From Acidimicrobiia bacterium (lineage in GTDB: Bacteria > Actinomycetota > Acidimicrobiia > Acidimicrobiales > Poriferisodalaceae): 64,000 nt of DNA. The DNA lies in assembly GCA_022821985.1 (NCBI GenBank), contig JAJECP010000037.1:1-64000 (forward strand). The letters are read 5' to 3'. Positions 33,244-42,416 of the stretch are shown here, piece after piece. The notes beneath the pieces are model-generated. The model ran no database searches, was not told the origin of the DNA, and saw only the letters and a list, made by a program, of their open reading frames with translations. The translations under genes were made by a program, and so were the position numbers. Each line of letters opens with the position of its first letter. Position 1 is the first letter of the stretch.

Positions 33244-34223
33244 TGTTGACGCTCGACGCGGCGGCGGTGCGACAGTCCACGCCGTGGAACGAGTTGATGG
33301 AGGCAATCGAACGCCTGCTGATCGACCGCAACGCCTCGGTGCCGCAACGAGAAATCCATGATGTCGGCTTGCCCGACGGCGGCACAGGTTCGCTGCTGGT
33401 CATGCCCGCCTGGGTCGACTGCGAGGTGCTCGGGGTAAAGGCGGTGACCTACTACCCGTCCAACGCCGGCACCGATCTGCCCACCATCAGCGCCGGCTAC
33501 CTGCTGTTCGACGGCCAGACCGGCCAGCTCAGCGCCGTGCTCGACGGCGATGAGCTCACGCTGCGACGCACCGCGGCGGTCTCCGCTCTCGCTGCCGACC
33601 GTCTGGCCCGCCCAGACGCCCGTCGCCTGCTCGTGGCGGGCACCGGCAAGTTGGCGCCGAACCTGGCGCTCGCCCATGCCGCAGTCCGCGATTTCGACGC
33701 CGTCGAGGTCTGGGGTCGAAGCCCGCAGCGCGCCGCCGCAACAGCGCAGCAGCTCGTCGAGCATGGTCTGTCGGCACAGCCGGCCGATTCGCTCGACGAG
33801 GCCGTCGGGCGAGCTGACGTCATCTCCTGCGCCACGGGTGCCACCAGCCCCCTGTTGCGGGGTGCCCTCGTGCGGCCGGGCACGCACATCGATCTAGTGG
33901 GGGCATTCCGGGCCGACATGCGAGAGGCCGACGACGAGGCCGTCAGGCGGGCGACGCTGTTCGTCGACACGCTCGACGGTGCGCTCGGGGCGGGAGACCT
34001 GGCACAGCCGCTCGACGCCGGGGTGATCTCCGCCGGCGACATCGCTGCCGACCTGGCGTCGCTCGCCGCCCTGCGCCACCCGGGCCGCACCTCCGACAGC
34101 GAGATCACCCTGTTCAAGTCGGTCGGCTTCGCGCTGTCCGATCTGGCCGCCGCCAGGCTCGTGCATCGACGGATCGCAACCGGGTCGGCGGGCGCACCAG
34201 ATGCGGACGCATCACGCTGGTGA
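33243..34223 (+). CDS. Ornithine cyclodeaminase/mu-crystallin family protein
   Basis: A 326-residue NAD(P)-binding protein. Conserved parts: PQREIHDVGLPDGGTGSLLVMPAW, LGVKAVTYYPSNAGTDLPTISAGYLLFDGQTG, AVLDGDELTLRRTAAVSALAADRLARPDARRLLVAGTGKLA (Rossmann loop), DVISCATGATSPLLRG and GTHIDLVGAFRADMREAD. The family contains ornithine cyclodeaminase, alanine dehydrogenase, ketimine reductases and ectoine-catabolic EutC. The Lys after GVK fits imine or amino-acid chemistry. The ATG shares one base with the previous stop; the stop overlaps the EamA start. Confidence 0.9.
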   Translation: MLTLDAAAVRQSTPWNELMEAIERLLIDRNASVPQREIHDVGLPDGGTGSLLVMPAWVDCEVLGVKAVTYYPSNAGTDLPTISAGYLLFDGQTGQLSAVLDGDELTLRRTAAVSALAADRLARPDARRLLVAGTGKLAPNLALAHAAVRDFDAVEVWGRSPQRAAATAQQLVEHGLSAQPADSLDEAVGRADVISCATGATSPLLRGALVRPGTHIDLVGAFRADMREADDEAVRRATLFVDTLDGALGAGDLAQPLDAGVISAGDIAADLASLAALRHPGRTSDSEITLFKSVGFALSDLAAARLVHRRIATGSAGAPDADASRW

Positions 34224-35098
34224 TGGTCCGAACCGGCAGCCGTCGCCTCGGCTGGGGCCTCGCAGCGCTCGGCATGCTGCTGGTGTCCACCGATTCGCTG
34301 TGGGTTCGTGTCTCTGGCGCCGATGCGCTCGACATCGCCTTCATCGTGGGCGTGCTGTCGCTGTTGCTCTACGGCGCCATGGCCCTGCGCCAGGCAGCGG
34401 TCTCGTGGGCGTCGCTGCGGGCCGATAGGTGGCCGCTGCTGGCCATCGGCGTGCTCGGCGCGATCAGCCAGCTCACGTTCATCTCGGCCATCACCCACAC
34501 CGAGGTGCCCAACGTGGTGGCGATCGTGGCGTCCGCGCCGGTGCTGGCCGCGGCGTTCGCGTGGGTGACCCTGCGAGAGCGGACGTCACCTCGGGTCGGC
34601 GCGGGCATAGCGCTCACCGTGGTGGGCATCGGCATGGTGGTGTCGACGTCAATCGGTTCGCCCAACCTCTGGGGCGACTTCCTCGCTCTCATCGCCGTGA
34701 TCTGCTTCGCCGCCAGCACCGTCATCTGGCGCCGCCATCGCGACATGAGCCGTCTCATGGGACTTGCCCTGGCTGCGTTGCTTGTGGTGATCCCCACTGC
34801 GTTCGTCGCCGATCCGGGCGGGCTCGACGCCCCTGCCTGGGCAGCCATCCTGGCCATGGGCCTGGTCTGCAATCCGCTCGGCCGCCTCTCCTACAGCAAT
34901 GCGCCCAGGTACGCGCCCGCCAGCGAAGTCGCCCTGTTCGCTCCGGTGGAGACCGTGGCCGGCATCGTGTGGGCGGCGGTGTTCCTGAGCGAGTACCCGG
35001 CGGCCGTCACCTTGGCAGGCGCGGTCGTGGTGATCTTCGGGATGCTCTACGCCACCGTGCTCGATCGCAGGGGAGCAGCGGCGTTCGGCAGCGACTGA
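34223..35098 (+). CDS. EamA/DMT-family membrane transporter
   Basis: A 291-residue integral membrane protein with about ten hydrophobic spans in two EamA halves (DALDIAFIVGVLSLLLYGAM ... VVGIGMVVSTS, then LWGDFLALIAVICFAASTVIWRRH ... LAGAVVVIFGMLYATVL). Such drug/metabolite transporters export or import amino acids and other metabolites. It is the last gene of the overlapping operon, so it may move the substrate or product of the aminomethyltransferase and cyclodeaminase-like enzymes. The start is ATG 34223, or GTG 34220 one codon upstream. Confidence 0.92.
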   Translation: MVRTGSRRLGWGLAALGMLLVSTDSLWVRVSGADALDIAFIVGVLSLLLYGAMALRQAAVSWASLRADRWPLLAIGVLGAISQLTFISAITHTEVPNVVAIVASAPVLAAAFAWVTLRERTSPRVGAGIALTVVGIGMVVSTSIGSPNLWGDFLALIAVICFAASTVIWRRHRDMSRLMGLALAALLVVIPTAFVADPGGLDAPAWAAILAMGLVCNPLGRLSYSNAPRYAPASEVALFAPVETVAGIVWAAVFLSEYPAAVTLAGAVVVIFGMLYATVLDRRGAAAFGSD

Positions 35099-35231
35099 GC
35101 GGTTGCGCCCGCGGTCGCGGCCGTTCTGCCTCGGCTTCACGCCCTGCCGGGCCCTCGGGTGCTCGCCCTGGGAGCCGTTCGGGTCTTCGTGCTGCCGGGC
35201 CTTCGGGTCTTCGCCCCACAGTGGGCTCGGA

Positions 35232-35245
35232 TACTGTCCGAACAC
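35232..35245 (+). promoter_or_regulatory. Leaderless-type -10 of ppk2
   Basis: TACTGT, 8-nt spacer, then ATG 35246. Confidence 0.45.
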
Positions 35246-36097
35246 ATGGCGTCGGAAACCGAGACGGACGCGGCTGCATCCGAGTTCGAGGAATTCCCTG
35301 AGCTCCCACCGAAGCGACCCAGCCGCCTGTCCCGCCGTGCCTACGAGCGCGAGCTCAAGCTCTTGCAGCAGGAACTTGCCCGCCTGCAGCGCTGGATCCG
35401 TCACAACGGGTTGAAGGTGGTCGTCATCTTCGAAGGCCGCGACGCGGCCGGCAAGGGCAGCACGATCAAGCGCATCATGGAGCGGCTGAACCACCGCGTG
35501 GTGCGGGTCGTCGCGCTCGGCACACCCAGCGACCGCGAGAAGACCCAATGGTGGTTCCAGCGTTACGTCGAGGAGCTGCCGGCGGCGGGCGAGATGGTGA
35601 TCTTCGACCGCAGCTGGTACAACCGCGGCCTCGTCGAGCCGGTCATGGGCTTCTGCACCGAGGAGGAGTACGAGGAGTTCCTGCGGTCATGCCCCGAGTT
35701 CGAACGGATGCTGGTCCGCTCGGGGATCATCCTCATCAAGTACTGGTTCTCGGTCAGCGACGAGGAGCAGGAGCGTCGCTTTCGGAGCCGGATCGCCGAC
35801 CCGGCCCGGCGTTGGAAGCTCTCCCCGATGGATCTTGAGGCCCGTGCCCGCTGGGTGGAATTCTCACGCGCCAAGGACACGCTGTTTGCCCACACCGACA
35901 TCAAGCAGGCACCGTGGTACGTCGTCGATGCCGACGACAAGCGGGCCGCGCGGCTGAACTGCATCGCTCACCTGCTGTCGCAGATTCCCTACGAGGCCGT
36001 GCCGTGGGAGCACGTCGAGCTGCCTGAGCGCGAATCGGCAGGCGGGTACGTGCGGCCGCCGATGTCAGACCAGACCTTCGTGCCCGAGCTGTACTGA
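35246..36097 (+). CDS. ppk2: Polyphosphate kinase 2
   Basis: A 283-residue single-domain PPK2, which transfers phosphate between polyphosphate and nucleotides. Walker A VVIFEGRDAAGKGSTIKR is at about residues 60-77, the lid/Walker B FDRSWYNRGLVEPVMGF at about 122-138, and YWFSVSDEEQERRF plus RWKLSPMDLEARARWVEFSRAKD complete the family pattern. Length and motif type fit class I (polyphosphate-dependent NDP phosphorylation), but class cannot be fixed by eye. The 147-bp gap before it contains repeated GCCGGGCCYTCGGGT units. A ppx gene is 20 kb away. Confidence 0.95.
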   Translation: MASETETDAAASEFEEFPELPPKRPSRLSRRAYERELKLLQQELARLQRWIRHNGLKVVVIFEGRDAAGKGSTIKRIMERLNHRVVRVVALGTPSDREKTQWWFQRYVEELPAAGEMVIFDRSWYNRGLVEPVMGFCTEEEYEEFLRSCPEFERMLVRSGIILIKYWFSVSDEEQERRFRSRIADPARRWKLSPMDLEARARWVEFSRAKDTLFAHTDIKQAPWYVVDADDKRAARLNCIAHLLSQIPYEAVPWEHVELPERESAGGYVRPPMSDQTFVPELY

Positions 36098-36191
36098 GCA
36101 GCCGTCGCGGCCAGCCGAGGCGTCGTGAATCTCGGCCGATGGCCTGAGCCGAACGGCGAAGCTGTGGCCCGGGCGGACTGGGCGAGGTCGC

Positions 36192-37835
36192 TCAGGACTG
36201 CGCGCTGGACTCCATGTTGATCTCGAGCAGTCGCGCGGCAATCACCCGAGCGTCGTCGAAGCCGGCGACGAAGTGGTCGCCCGGCACCCGATGCAGCACA
36301 TCCAGCGACTGCAGGCTGCCCTCCGGCAGGCTGTCGACCCCGATGACGATGCACTCTGTGTCGTGCTCCATCGCGGCGTCGATGAGCTGCTCCACCACGA
36401 GCGCAGCGCTGTCGTCCATGTAGCTGGTCTCGGTGAAGTCCAGGATCACCACCTCGTGCTCCTGGATGTCCTTGCTGATGGCGATCCGCAGCCGGTTCGA
36501 GGAGGCGACGGTGAAGCTGCCGCGCATCTTGACCATGCCGACTCGTGCGGAGAACGCATCGAATTGGCTGACGTCGACCCGGTCGCTGTCGGCGAAGAAC
36601 ACGGCGTCGAGCATCGGCACCGACAGCACGCTGTCGAGCTCCAGACGCTCGAAGCGACGGCTGGCTGCAAGAGCGGCGGCGACGATGCCCGCGGCGATGG
36701 CCACCAGCAGGTCGACGAACACGGTCAGACCCAGGGTCAGCAGCATCACCAGCACGTGTTCCGGCTGTACCCGGTACAGGTGCGTGATCAATCTCCAGTC
36801 GATGAGGCTGAGCCCGAGCCACAGCAAGATGCCGGCCAGCACGCCATAGGGAATGCTGTCGATGAGGCCCGAGAGCACGATGATCAGCACGAGCGCCGCC
36901 ACCGCGGAGACGACGCCTGAGACACGAGTCTGTGCTCCGGCCCGGATATTGGACTGAGTGGCACCGGGCGCGCCCGCGCCCGGCAGACCGCCGAACATCG
37001 CGGCGATGGCATTGCCGAGTCCCACGCCGAGGAGCTCTCGGTTCGGATCGTGCTGGTGCCCGGTCAGCGAATCGGCGGCCGAGGCGCTCAGCAGGCTGCT
37101 CAGCGAGCCGATGAGAGCGATGGTCATGGCGGCCCCGACGGCTCCCCAGAAGCCTGCACCCGGCATCTCCATAGCCCAGAACGACGGTGCCTCGATCACG
37201 TCTGCGATTCGCGGCGCTCCCTCGAAGATCCATGCGCCGAGGATGGTTCCGCATACCAAGGCGCCGGCCGCCGCCGGCACGTACTTGCGCCACCGCTTCG
37301 GCCATCCGGCGCAGATCACGAAGGTGGCAACCGCCACGCCGAACGCATGGAAGTCCATGTCGCGGGCGGCGTCGTCCCAGTGACGGATCGAATCGATCGG
37401 GTTGCCCAGGAGGGGGTCGGCGCCGAAGAACGGCAGCACCTGCAGCAGCACCACCATGACCCCGACACCGCTGACGAAGCCCGACGTCACCGAGTGGGGC
37501 GTGTACTGGAACAGGCTGCCGATCCGCAGCAGCCCGAAGAGCACCTGGATGATCCCCGCGATGAAGATGATGGCGAGCGCTTCGGTAGCCGAGTCGGCGT
37601 ACCTGACGAGGACGAACGACACGGCAAGCGCCACCGGCGCCGTTGCAGCGGATATCTGCACTCGCGTGCCGCCCGCGACAGCAGCAAGCAGTCCGACGGC
37701 GACTGCGCCCCACAGGCCGGCGATCGGGCCCAAGCCCGACACCACGCCGAACGCCAGGGCCAAGGGCAAGACGACAATCGCCGAGACGATCCCGGCTCGA
37801 AGATCGGCACGGAGGTTCCCGATGTCGTAGTTCAT
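36192..37835 (-). CDS. SulP-family anion permease with STAS domain
   Basis: A 547-residue membrane transporter of the SulP/SLC26 family for sulfate, bicarbonate or other anions. The membrane part opens NLRADLRAGIVSAIVVLPLALAFGVVSGLGP and includes LLGVGLGNAIAAMFGGLPGAGAPGATQSNIRAGAQTRVSG, the SulP signature. A C-terminal STAS domain from ~residue 425 has DFTETSYMDDSAALVVEQLI. ATG 37835 follows GGTGAGGTCTGAC and is preferred to an ATG seven codons upstream. The substrate is unknown; no carbonic anhydrase or sulfur genes adjoin. Confidence 0.93.
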   Translation of the reverse strand: MNYDIGNLRADLRAGIVSAIVVLPLALAFGVVSGLGPIAGLWGAVAVGLLAAVAGGTRVQISAATAPVALAVSFVLVRYADSATEALAIIFIAGIIQVLFGLLRIGSLFQYTPHSVTSGFVSGVGVMVVLLQVLPFFGADPLLGNPIDSIRHWDDAARDMDFHAFGVAVATFVICAGWPKRWRKYVPAAAGALVCGTILGAWIFEGAPRIADVIEAPSFWAMEMPGAGFWGAVGAAMTIALIGSLSSLLSASAADSLTGHQHDPNRELLGVGLGNAIAAMFGGLPGAGAPGATQSNIRAGAQTRVSGVVSAVAALVLIIVLSGLIDSIPYGVLAGILLWLGLSLIDWRLITHLYRVQPEHVLVMLLTLGLTVFVDLLVAIAAGIVAAALAASRRFERLELDSVLSVPMLDAVFFADSDRVDVSQFDAFSARVGMVKMRGSFTVASSNRLRIAISKDIQEHEVVILDFTETSYMDDSAALVVEQLIDAAMEHDTECIVIGVDSLPEGSLQSLDVLHRVPGDHFVAGFDDARVIAARLLEINMESSAQS

Positions 37836-37966
37836 GTCAGACCTCACCGCGTGCAATGCACCCGCGGGCCACAGTAGTTCAGGCCCTAGCGGCTACCTAC
37901 GAATCCGAACACCTCGGATCATGTCGCAAGCTCCGCCGCTGAGCTTGACGGTTCGGCCGAGCAAGC

Positions 37967-38710
37967 TCAGCCGAACATGCCCCCATCCACCGTGAATTCC
38001 TGGCCGGTGCAGTAGCTGCTGGCGTCGGAGGCGAGGAACAAGACCACCCGGCCCACCTCTGCTGGCTCGGCGACGCGCCCGAGAGGCACACCGCGCAGAA
38101 TGCGCCGGGTGCGGTCGCTGTCCTCGGTGAACACGTTGGTCTGCGCCAGCATCTCGGTGTCGATGTAGCCGGGGTGCACAGAGTTCACCCGCACGCCGCG
38201 ACGCCCAAGTTCCTTTGCGGCCGACTTCGTCATGCCGCGAACCGCCCACTTGCTGGCGCTGTAGGCGAACGACCCGGCGGTGCCCATCAGTCCCGCGACC
38301 GAGCTGATGTTGATGATCGAGCCCGACTCGGCCTCTGCCATTGCCGCGCCGGCCTTCTGCATGCCCAGGAACACACCGCGGGCATTGATCGCCAGCATGC
38401 GGTCGAAGTCGGCAGTGGAGGTCTTCATCAGACCCGCGCCCTGAAAGATGCCGGCGTTGTTCACCAGCACGTCGATGCGGCCGTGGCGACCGACCACGTC
38501 GGCCACCACCGAGTCCCACGCCGCGTCATCGGCAACGTCGTGGTGCAAGTAGTCGCACCCCAGCTCGCCCGCAGTGCGCTCGCCTTCGTCGTCGAGCACG
38601 TCGGTGAGCACCACCGTCGCTCCCTCGTCGGCAAAGAGCTGGCCTTCGATTGCGCCCTGCCCTCGTGCACCGCCGGTGATGATCGCAACCCGTCCGTCCA
38701 GAACACCCAT
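37967..38710 (-). CDS. Short-chain dehydrogenase/reductase
   Basis: A 247-residue classical SDR. The cofactor loop is TGGARGQGAIEGQL, followed by LVNNAGIFQGAG and the catalytic Ser ... YSASKWAVRGMTKSAAKELG (S, Y, K all present). The end TGQEFTVDGGMFG is standard. The sequence is close in style to 3-alpha/20-beta-hydroxysteroid dehydrogenases (GARGQGAIEGQLF), but substrate assignment is not safe. ATG 38710 follows GGGGGACAG. First of three minus-strand genes reading toward it. Confidence 0.92.
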   Translation of the reverse strand: MGVLDGRVAIITGGARGQGAIEGQLFADEGATVVLTDVLDDEGERTAGELGCDYLHHDVADDAAWDSVVADVVGRHGRIDVLVNNAGIFQGAGLMKTSTADFDRMLAINARGVFLGMQKAGAAMAEAESGSIINISSVAGLMGTAGSFAYSASKWAVRGMTKSAAKELGRRGVRVNSVHPGYIDTEMLAQTNVFTEDSDRTRRILRGVPLGRVAEPAEVGRVVLFLASDASSYCTGQEFTVDGGMFG

Positions 38711-38831
38711 CTGCTGTCCCCCTATGTCAAATACGGTCGGCCTCGCGCCACACCTGCGCGCGAGTGACGGCGAGACCCTAGACCTCGACGGACACGGGTG
38801 CCGCTGCTGTCGGCGAACCAGTCGGGATCGC

Positions 38832-39899
38832 TCAGTGATGGCTGGCGGCATGCAGCTCCCGGAGGATGCCGGTGAGCTGCTCGCCGTCGCCCGGCGTGTT
38901 GACGGGAATCGAGAACTCGATGCGGTCGATGTGGGGGCCGTACCGCTCGGCGAGCAGCCCGCCGATCCGGTCGTAGGTGCCGACGGTGGCGATGGTATGC
39001 AGCATCTCGTCCGACACGATCGCCGAGATCTCGTCCCAGCGTTGAGCCTTGGAGAGGACCGCCGCTCGCTCTGCCTCGTCCGTCCAGTCGTGCACATCGA
39101 AGGCTGCCCGGTAGGCGGGTGTCGAGAGGTAGAAGCCGACGCGCTCGCGCACCGTGCGGGCCACGGCGGCCAGGGTTGCCTCGTCCGGTGCCGTGGCGAC
39201 GAGGGGTTTCATGCACCATTCGACTTCGTCGGCGTCGCGCCCGGCCCGCTCGGCGCCGCGAGCGACCGCGGGCGCCATCACCTCGGTGATGTAGCGAGGC
39301 GAGCACACCGGGTGCAGCCGCACACCGTCGGCAACCTCGCCGGCGACAGCGCACATGTTGGTGTTGATCGCGGCGATGTGCACCGGGACACCGGGGTGGT
39401 CGATCGGGCCGGGATCGAACAGCGGCACCATGAGGTTCAGGCTGTAATGCTCGCTCTCATACTCCAGCGGCGTGCGGTCCTGCCAGCAGCGCCACACTGC
39501 GCGTACAGCGCCGACGTAGTCGCGCATCCACGGCCCCGGTGCTGACCACTCCATGCCGTAGCGGCGCCGGATATGGCCGCGCACCTGTGAGCCCAGTCCC
39601 AGGATCGACCGTCCCCCAGATGCCTTCTGCAACGTCCATGCCGACAGAGCGGTGACGGTCGGCGACCGCGGAAATGCCATCGCCACCGAGGTGCCGAGCC
39701 CGAGCGTGGTGGTTGCCACTGCCGCCATGGCGAGCAGCTGGTACGGGTCGTCCTTGGTCTCCTCCACGACGAGAGCGTCATAGCCCAGTGCCTCGACCTG
39801 TGCAGCGGCTTCGCCGATGCTCGTCACGTCGAGCGGGACATCGGGTGCGCGCAGCCCGGGGTCGAGCTTGCCCAGCGGCAGCAGCGTCTCGGTTTTCAT
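38832..39899 (-). CDS. LLM-class (luciferase-like) oxidoreductase
   Basis: A 355-residue flavin- or F420-dependent enzyme of the luciferase-like superfamily. Characteristic parts: AAAQVEALGYDALVVEETKDDPYQLLAMAAVATTTLGLGTSVAMAFPRSPTVTA, GLGSQVRGHIRRRYG, VHIAAINTNMCAVAGEVADGVRLHPVCSPRYI. This resembles the probable F420-dependent group (TIGR03617-like) common in mycobacteria and Acidimicrobiia. Cofactor and substrate are not certain. Three bases separate it from the 2-hydroxyacid dehydrogenase gene, so the two are co-transcribed. Confidence 0.9.
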   Translation of the reverse strand: MKTETLLPLGKLDPGLRAPDVPLDVTSIGEAAAQVEALGYDALVVEETKDDPYQLLAMAAVATTTLGLGTSVAMAFPRSPTVTALSAWTLQKASGGRSILGLGSQVRGHIRRRYGMEWSAPGPWMRDYVGAVRAVWRCWQDRTPLEYESEHYSLNLMVPLFDPGPIDHPGVPVHIAAINTNMCAVAGEVADGVRLHPVCSPRYITEVMAPAVARGAERAGRDADEVEWCMKPLVATAPDEATLAAVARTVRERVGFYLSTPAYRAAFDVHDWTDEAERAAVLSKAQRWDEISAIVSDEMLHTIATVGTYDRIGGLLAERYGPHIDRIEFSIPVNTPGDGEQLTGILRELHAASHH

Positions 39900-39902
39900 G
39901 AT

Positions 39903-40916
39903 TCAGCCCTCCACGAGCAGGCTCGGTGTGCCGCCTGCCACGAACCTGTCCAGCTGTGCCAGGAACAGGTCGTCGTTGCGGGCTGTCATCCCGCTGCCGG
40001 CACCGCCGATGTGGGTGGTCATCACGACCTTGGGGTGCTGCCACAGCGGGCTGTCGTCGGGCAGCGGCTCGACATCGAAGACATCGAGCACTGCGGTCGC
40101 CGCACGGTCGCCATCCAGCCACTCCAGGAGAGCGTCGGTGTCGATGACTGGGCCCCGGGCCACGTTCACCAGCACCACGTCGTCACGCAGAGCCGACAGG
40201 AAGTCAGCGTCGACCAGCCCGCGGGTCTCCTCCGTGAGCGGGCAGGTCAGCACCACCACATCGGCGAGCGGCAGTTCATCCGCGATGGCCTCCATCGTCA
40301 CCATGGCGTCCGTGGCCTTGAGATCGGCATCGTCGGCCACGCTGCGGCGAGCGCCCACGACGGCTGCGCCGAATGCGCGGGCCAGCGTGGCCACCTTGCG
40401 GCCGATCGAGCCGAAGCCGACGATGAGCCAGCGGCTGCCGCGCACCTCCCGCCAGGGAACCTGCAGCCAATCGCCAGCCCGGCGCCGGTCGATCCGTCCC
40501 GCCCAGTCATGAAACGTGCTCAGCACCAGCGACATCGTGTGCTCGGCGGTGGCATCGTTGGGCGCGTCGCTGCGGCTCAGCTGAACGCCCGCGGCAAGAA
40601 GCTGCTGGAACGGCGGTGCATCAGTTCCCGCCAAGCAAGCCTGCGTCCAACGGAGTGTTCCCGGGGCCAGTGCCGCATCGACGAAGGGCGCCAGGTTGCC
40701 GCCGAAGAGCAGCCCGATCGAGACCCAAGCGGCGACCGGTGCGTAGCCGGCGTCGCCGGTCGGCACGCCGCCCGCATCGGCGATGACCGAGCCGTCGTTG
40801 AGCGTCACGCCCTCACGGCTCCACAGCAGCGGCGTGATCACGTGATCAAGCGCCGACAGCCGATCGGCCAGTCGCCCGTAATCGTCGGCGGGCAGCAGCA
40901 CTTGGGGAGAGTCCAC
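39903..40916 (-). CDS. D-isomer-specific 2-hydroxyacid dehydrogenase family protein
   Basis: A 337-residue NAD(H)-dependent oxidoreductase. The Rossmann loop is LIVGFGSIGRKVATLARAFG; the catalytic Arg is in VLVNVARGPVIDTDALLEWL, the Glu in VLDVFDVEPLPDDSPLW, and the His in VVMTTHIGGAG. These are the R/E/H catalytic residues of the family (glyoxylate/hydroxypyruvate reductases and others). The N-terminal substrate domain is divergent. GTG 40916 is six bases after TAGCGT. Operon with the LLM gene downstream. Confidence 0.92.
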   Translation of the reverse strand: MDSPQVLLPADDYGRLADRLSALDHVITPLLWSREGVTLNDGSVIADAGGVPTGDAGYAPVAAWVSIGLLFGGNLAPFVDAALAPGTLRWTQACLAGTDAPPFQQLLAAGVQLSRSDAPNDATAEHTMSLVLSTFHDWAGRIDRRRAGDWLQVPWREVRGSRWLIVGFGSIGRKVATLARAFGAAVVGARRSVADDADLKATDAMVTMEAIADELPLADVVVLTCPLTEETRGLVDADFLSALRDDVVLVNVARGPVIDTDALLEWLDGDRAATAVLDVFDVEPLPDDSPLWQHPKVVMTTHIGGAGSGMTARNDDLFLAQLDRFVAGGTPSLLVEG

Positions 40917-40928
40917 GCAGGCACGCTA
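40917..40928 (-). promoter_or_regulatory. Leaderless-type -10 of the hydroxyacid dehydrogenase operon
   Basis: TAGCGT, 6-nt spacer, then GTG 40916 (minus strand). Confidence 0.5.
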
Positions 40929-41051
40929 GGCACTCCCAACGGCCGCTGCCTTCACGGATCTCTGCGGCCGGTGCCATGTCGCCCACGATGTGATCGCCGC
41001 TGATCTGCGCCGCTGCGGTGCGCTGGCCGCACAATCGACTGGTGACAGCCA

Positions 41052-41065
41052 TAGGGTGCGCTGCG
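41052..41065 (+). promoter_or_regulatory. Leaderless-type -10 of the MFS gene
   Basis: TAGGGT, 8-nt spacer, then ATG 41066; GTG 41042 would lie upstream of it. Confidence 0.45.
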
Positions 41066-42406
41066 ATGCGGACCGGCGACGCCCCGAGCGCGACGGCGGG
41101 CGCGCCTGACGAGGTCGCTGCGACCGAAGACGGCCCGATGCAGCGTTTCGGCCTGAACTTCGTTCTGGTCGCGACGATGGTGCTCGGACCGTTCCCGATC
41201 ATGGCGCCAGCCGTGGTGGCGGTCGACCTCATCGGCGATCTCGGCATCACGACCGGTGCGTTCAGCGTCGCCCTCACCGCCAACACGGTCGTCGCAGCAC
41301 TCTTCGCGCCGCTGTCAGGCCGTATCACCGATCAGATCGGGCCGAAGGTGTCCACGGTGCTCACGATCGGCACTGCCGGGGTGGGCCTGTTCGGCATGGC
41401 TTTCGCGCCGAGCGTGTGGCTGCTCATGGCGGCAGCGGCGTTCTCAGGCCTCGGTCAAGGCTGGTGCAATCCGGCCACCAACAAGCTCATTGCCGAGCGC
41501 GTCCCGGAGGGTCGTCGCGGCACCATCACCGGCCTGAAGCAGTCCGGCGTCATGTTCGGCACGTTCCTGTCGGGTGCCACGCTGCCGACACTCGCCACCC
41601 TGTACGGCTGGCGCTGGGCGACCGGCATCTACGGGGTGGTGACGCTGGTGTGCGCGCTGGGCATCGCGCTGTGGTTGCGGCCCGACGCCAAGACCGGCAG
41701 CGAGCCGGTCTTCGCCTACGAGGCGCCGCCGGGTGCGGTGTTCGCCGTCGCGCCCGCGCAGCCCAGGGTGGTGCGCATGGGGCTCGCGGAGCGCCGATTC
41801 ATCATCACGATCACGTGGTTCTCGCTGCTGATGGGCAGCGTCGTGGGCGGCGTCGGCCGCTTCCAGATCCTCTTTGCGGAGGAATCGCTGGGCTGGACCA
41901 ACTTCTGGGCCGGATGGGCCAGCGCCCTAGCCGGCGTGACTGCAATCGGATCGCGCATCTGGTGGGCCCGGCTCACCGAGCGGCGGGTGCACCCCGCGAG
42001 CGCGTTGGCCATCCAATCCGCGTTCACGGTGGTGGCGATGGCGCTGCTGCTCGGCGCGGCAACTGTCCACAGCAGCCTCATATGGGTGATGTCGCTGCTC
42101 GCCGGGTTCACGATGATGTCGTGGAATGCCGTTGCGATGCTGGCCATCATCACCGGCATTCCCGTCGCGCTGGCAGGCCGGGCGTCGGGCATTGTGATGC
42201 TCGGCTTCATGTCCGGACTCAGCATCGGAGGTCTCGTCACGGGCTACGTCGCGGAGTGGACGGGCAGCTTCAACTTGGTCTGGTCGGGTTTCGCAGTGCT
42301 TGCTGCCGGCGCGACCCTGCTGGCGCTGATCATGCGCCGCCAGTGTCGCGGCGCCCCCCAACTCCGGGGTGCCGAGCCTCCAAAGGGGTTTGCCGACGCG
42401 ACCTAG
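41066..42406 (+). CDS. MFS transporter
   Basis: A 446-residue major facilitator with about twelve membrane spans. The loop 2-3 signature LSGRITDQIGPKVSTVLTIG, the GWCNPATNKLIAERVPEGRRGTITGLKQSG segment, and a large middle loop before AERRFIITITWFSLLMG are visible. It is similar in style to transporters of organic acids or aromatic compounds. The stop is 11 bp before hmgA, which, however, has its own -10-like element overlapping the stop region; together they may serve aromatic compound uptake and use. Substrate unproven. Confidence 0.9.
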   Translation: MRTGDAPSATAGAPDEVAATEDGPMQRFGLNFVLVATMVLGPFPIMAPAVVAVDLIGDLGITTGAFSVALTANTVVAALFAPLSGRITDQIGPKVSTVLTIGTAGVGLFGMAFAPSVWLLMAAAAFSGLGQGWCNPATNKLIAERVPEGRRGTITGLKQSGVMFGTFLSGATLPTLATLYGWRWATGIYGVVTLVCALGIALWLRPDAKTGSEPVFAYEAPPGAVFAVAPAQPRVVRMGLAERRFIITITWFSLLMGSVVGGVGRFQILFAEESLGWTNFWAGWASALAGVTAIGSRIWWARLTERRVHPASALAIQSAFTVVAMALLLGAATVHSSLIWVMSLLAGFTMMSWNAVAMLAIITGIPVALAGRASGIVMLGFMSGLSIGGLVTGYVAEWTGSFNLVWSGFAVLAAGATLLALIMRRQCRGAPQLRGAEPPKGFADAT

Positions 42407-42416
42407 GCTGACGGCC
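42404..42416 (+). promoter_or_regulatory. Leaderless-type -10 of hmgA
   Basis: TAGGCT, 7-nt spacer, then ATG 42417; it overlaps the MFS stop codon. Confidence 0.5.

Noticed and set aside
35099..35245. GCCGGGCCYTCGGGT repeated units before ppk2
   Set aside because: Two or three short degenerate units in a GC-rich gap; could be chance, and a shared role is not visible.
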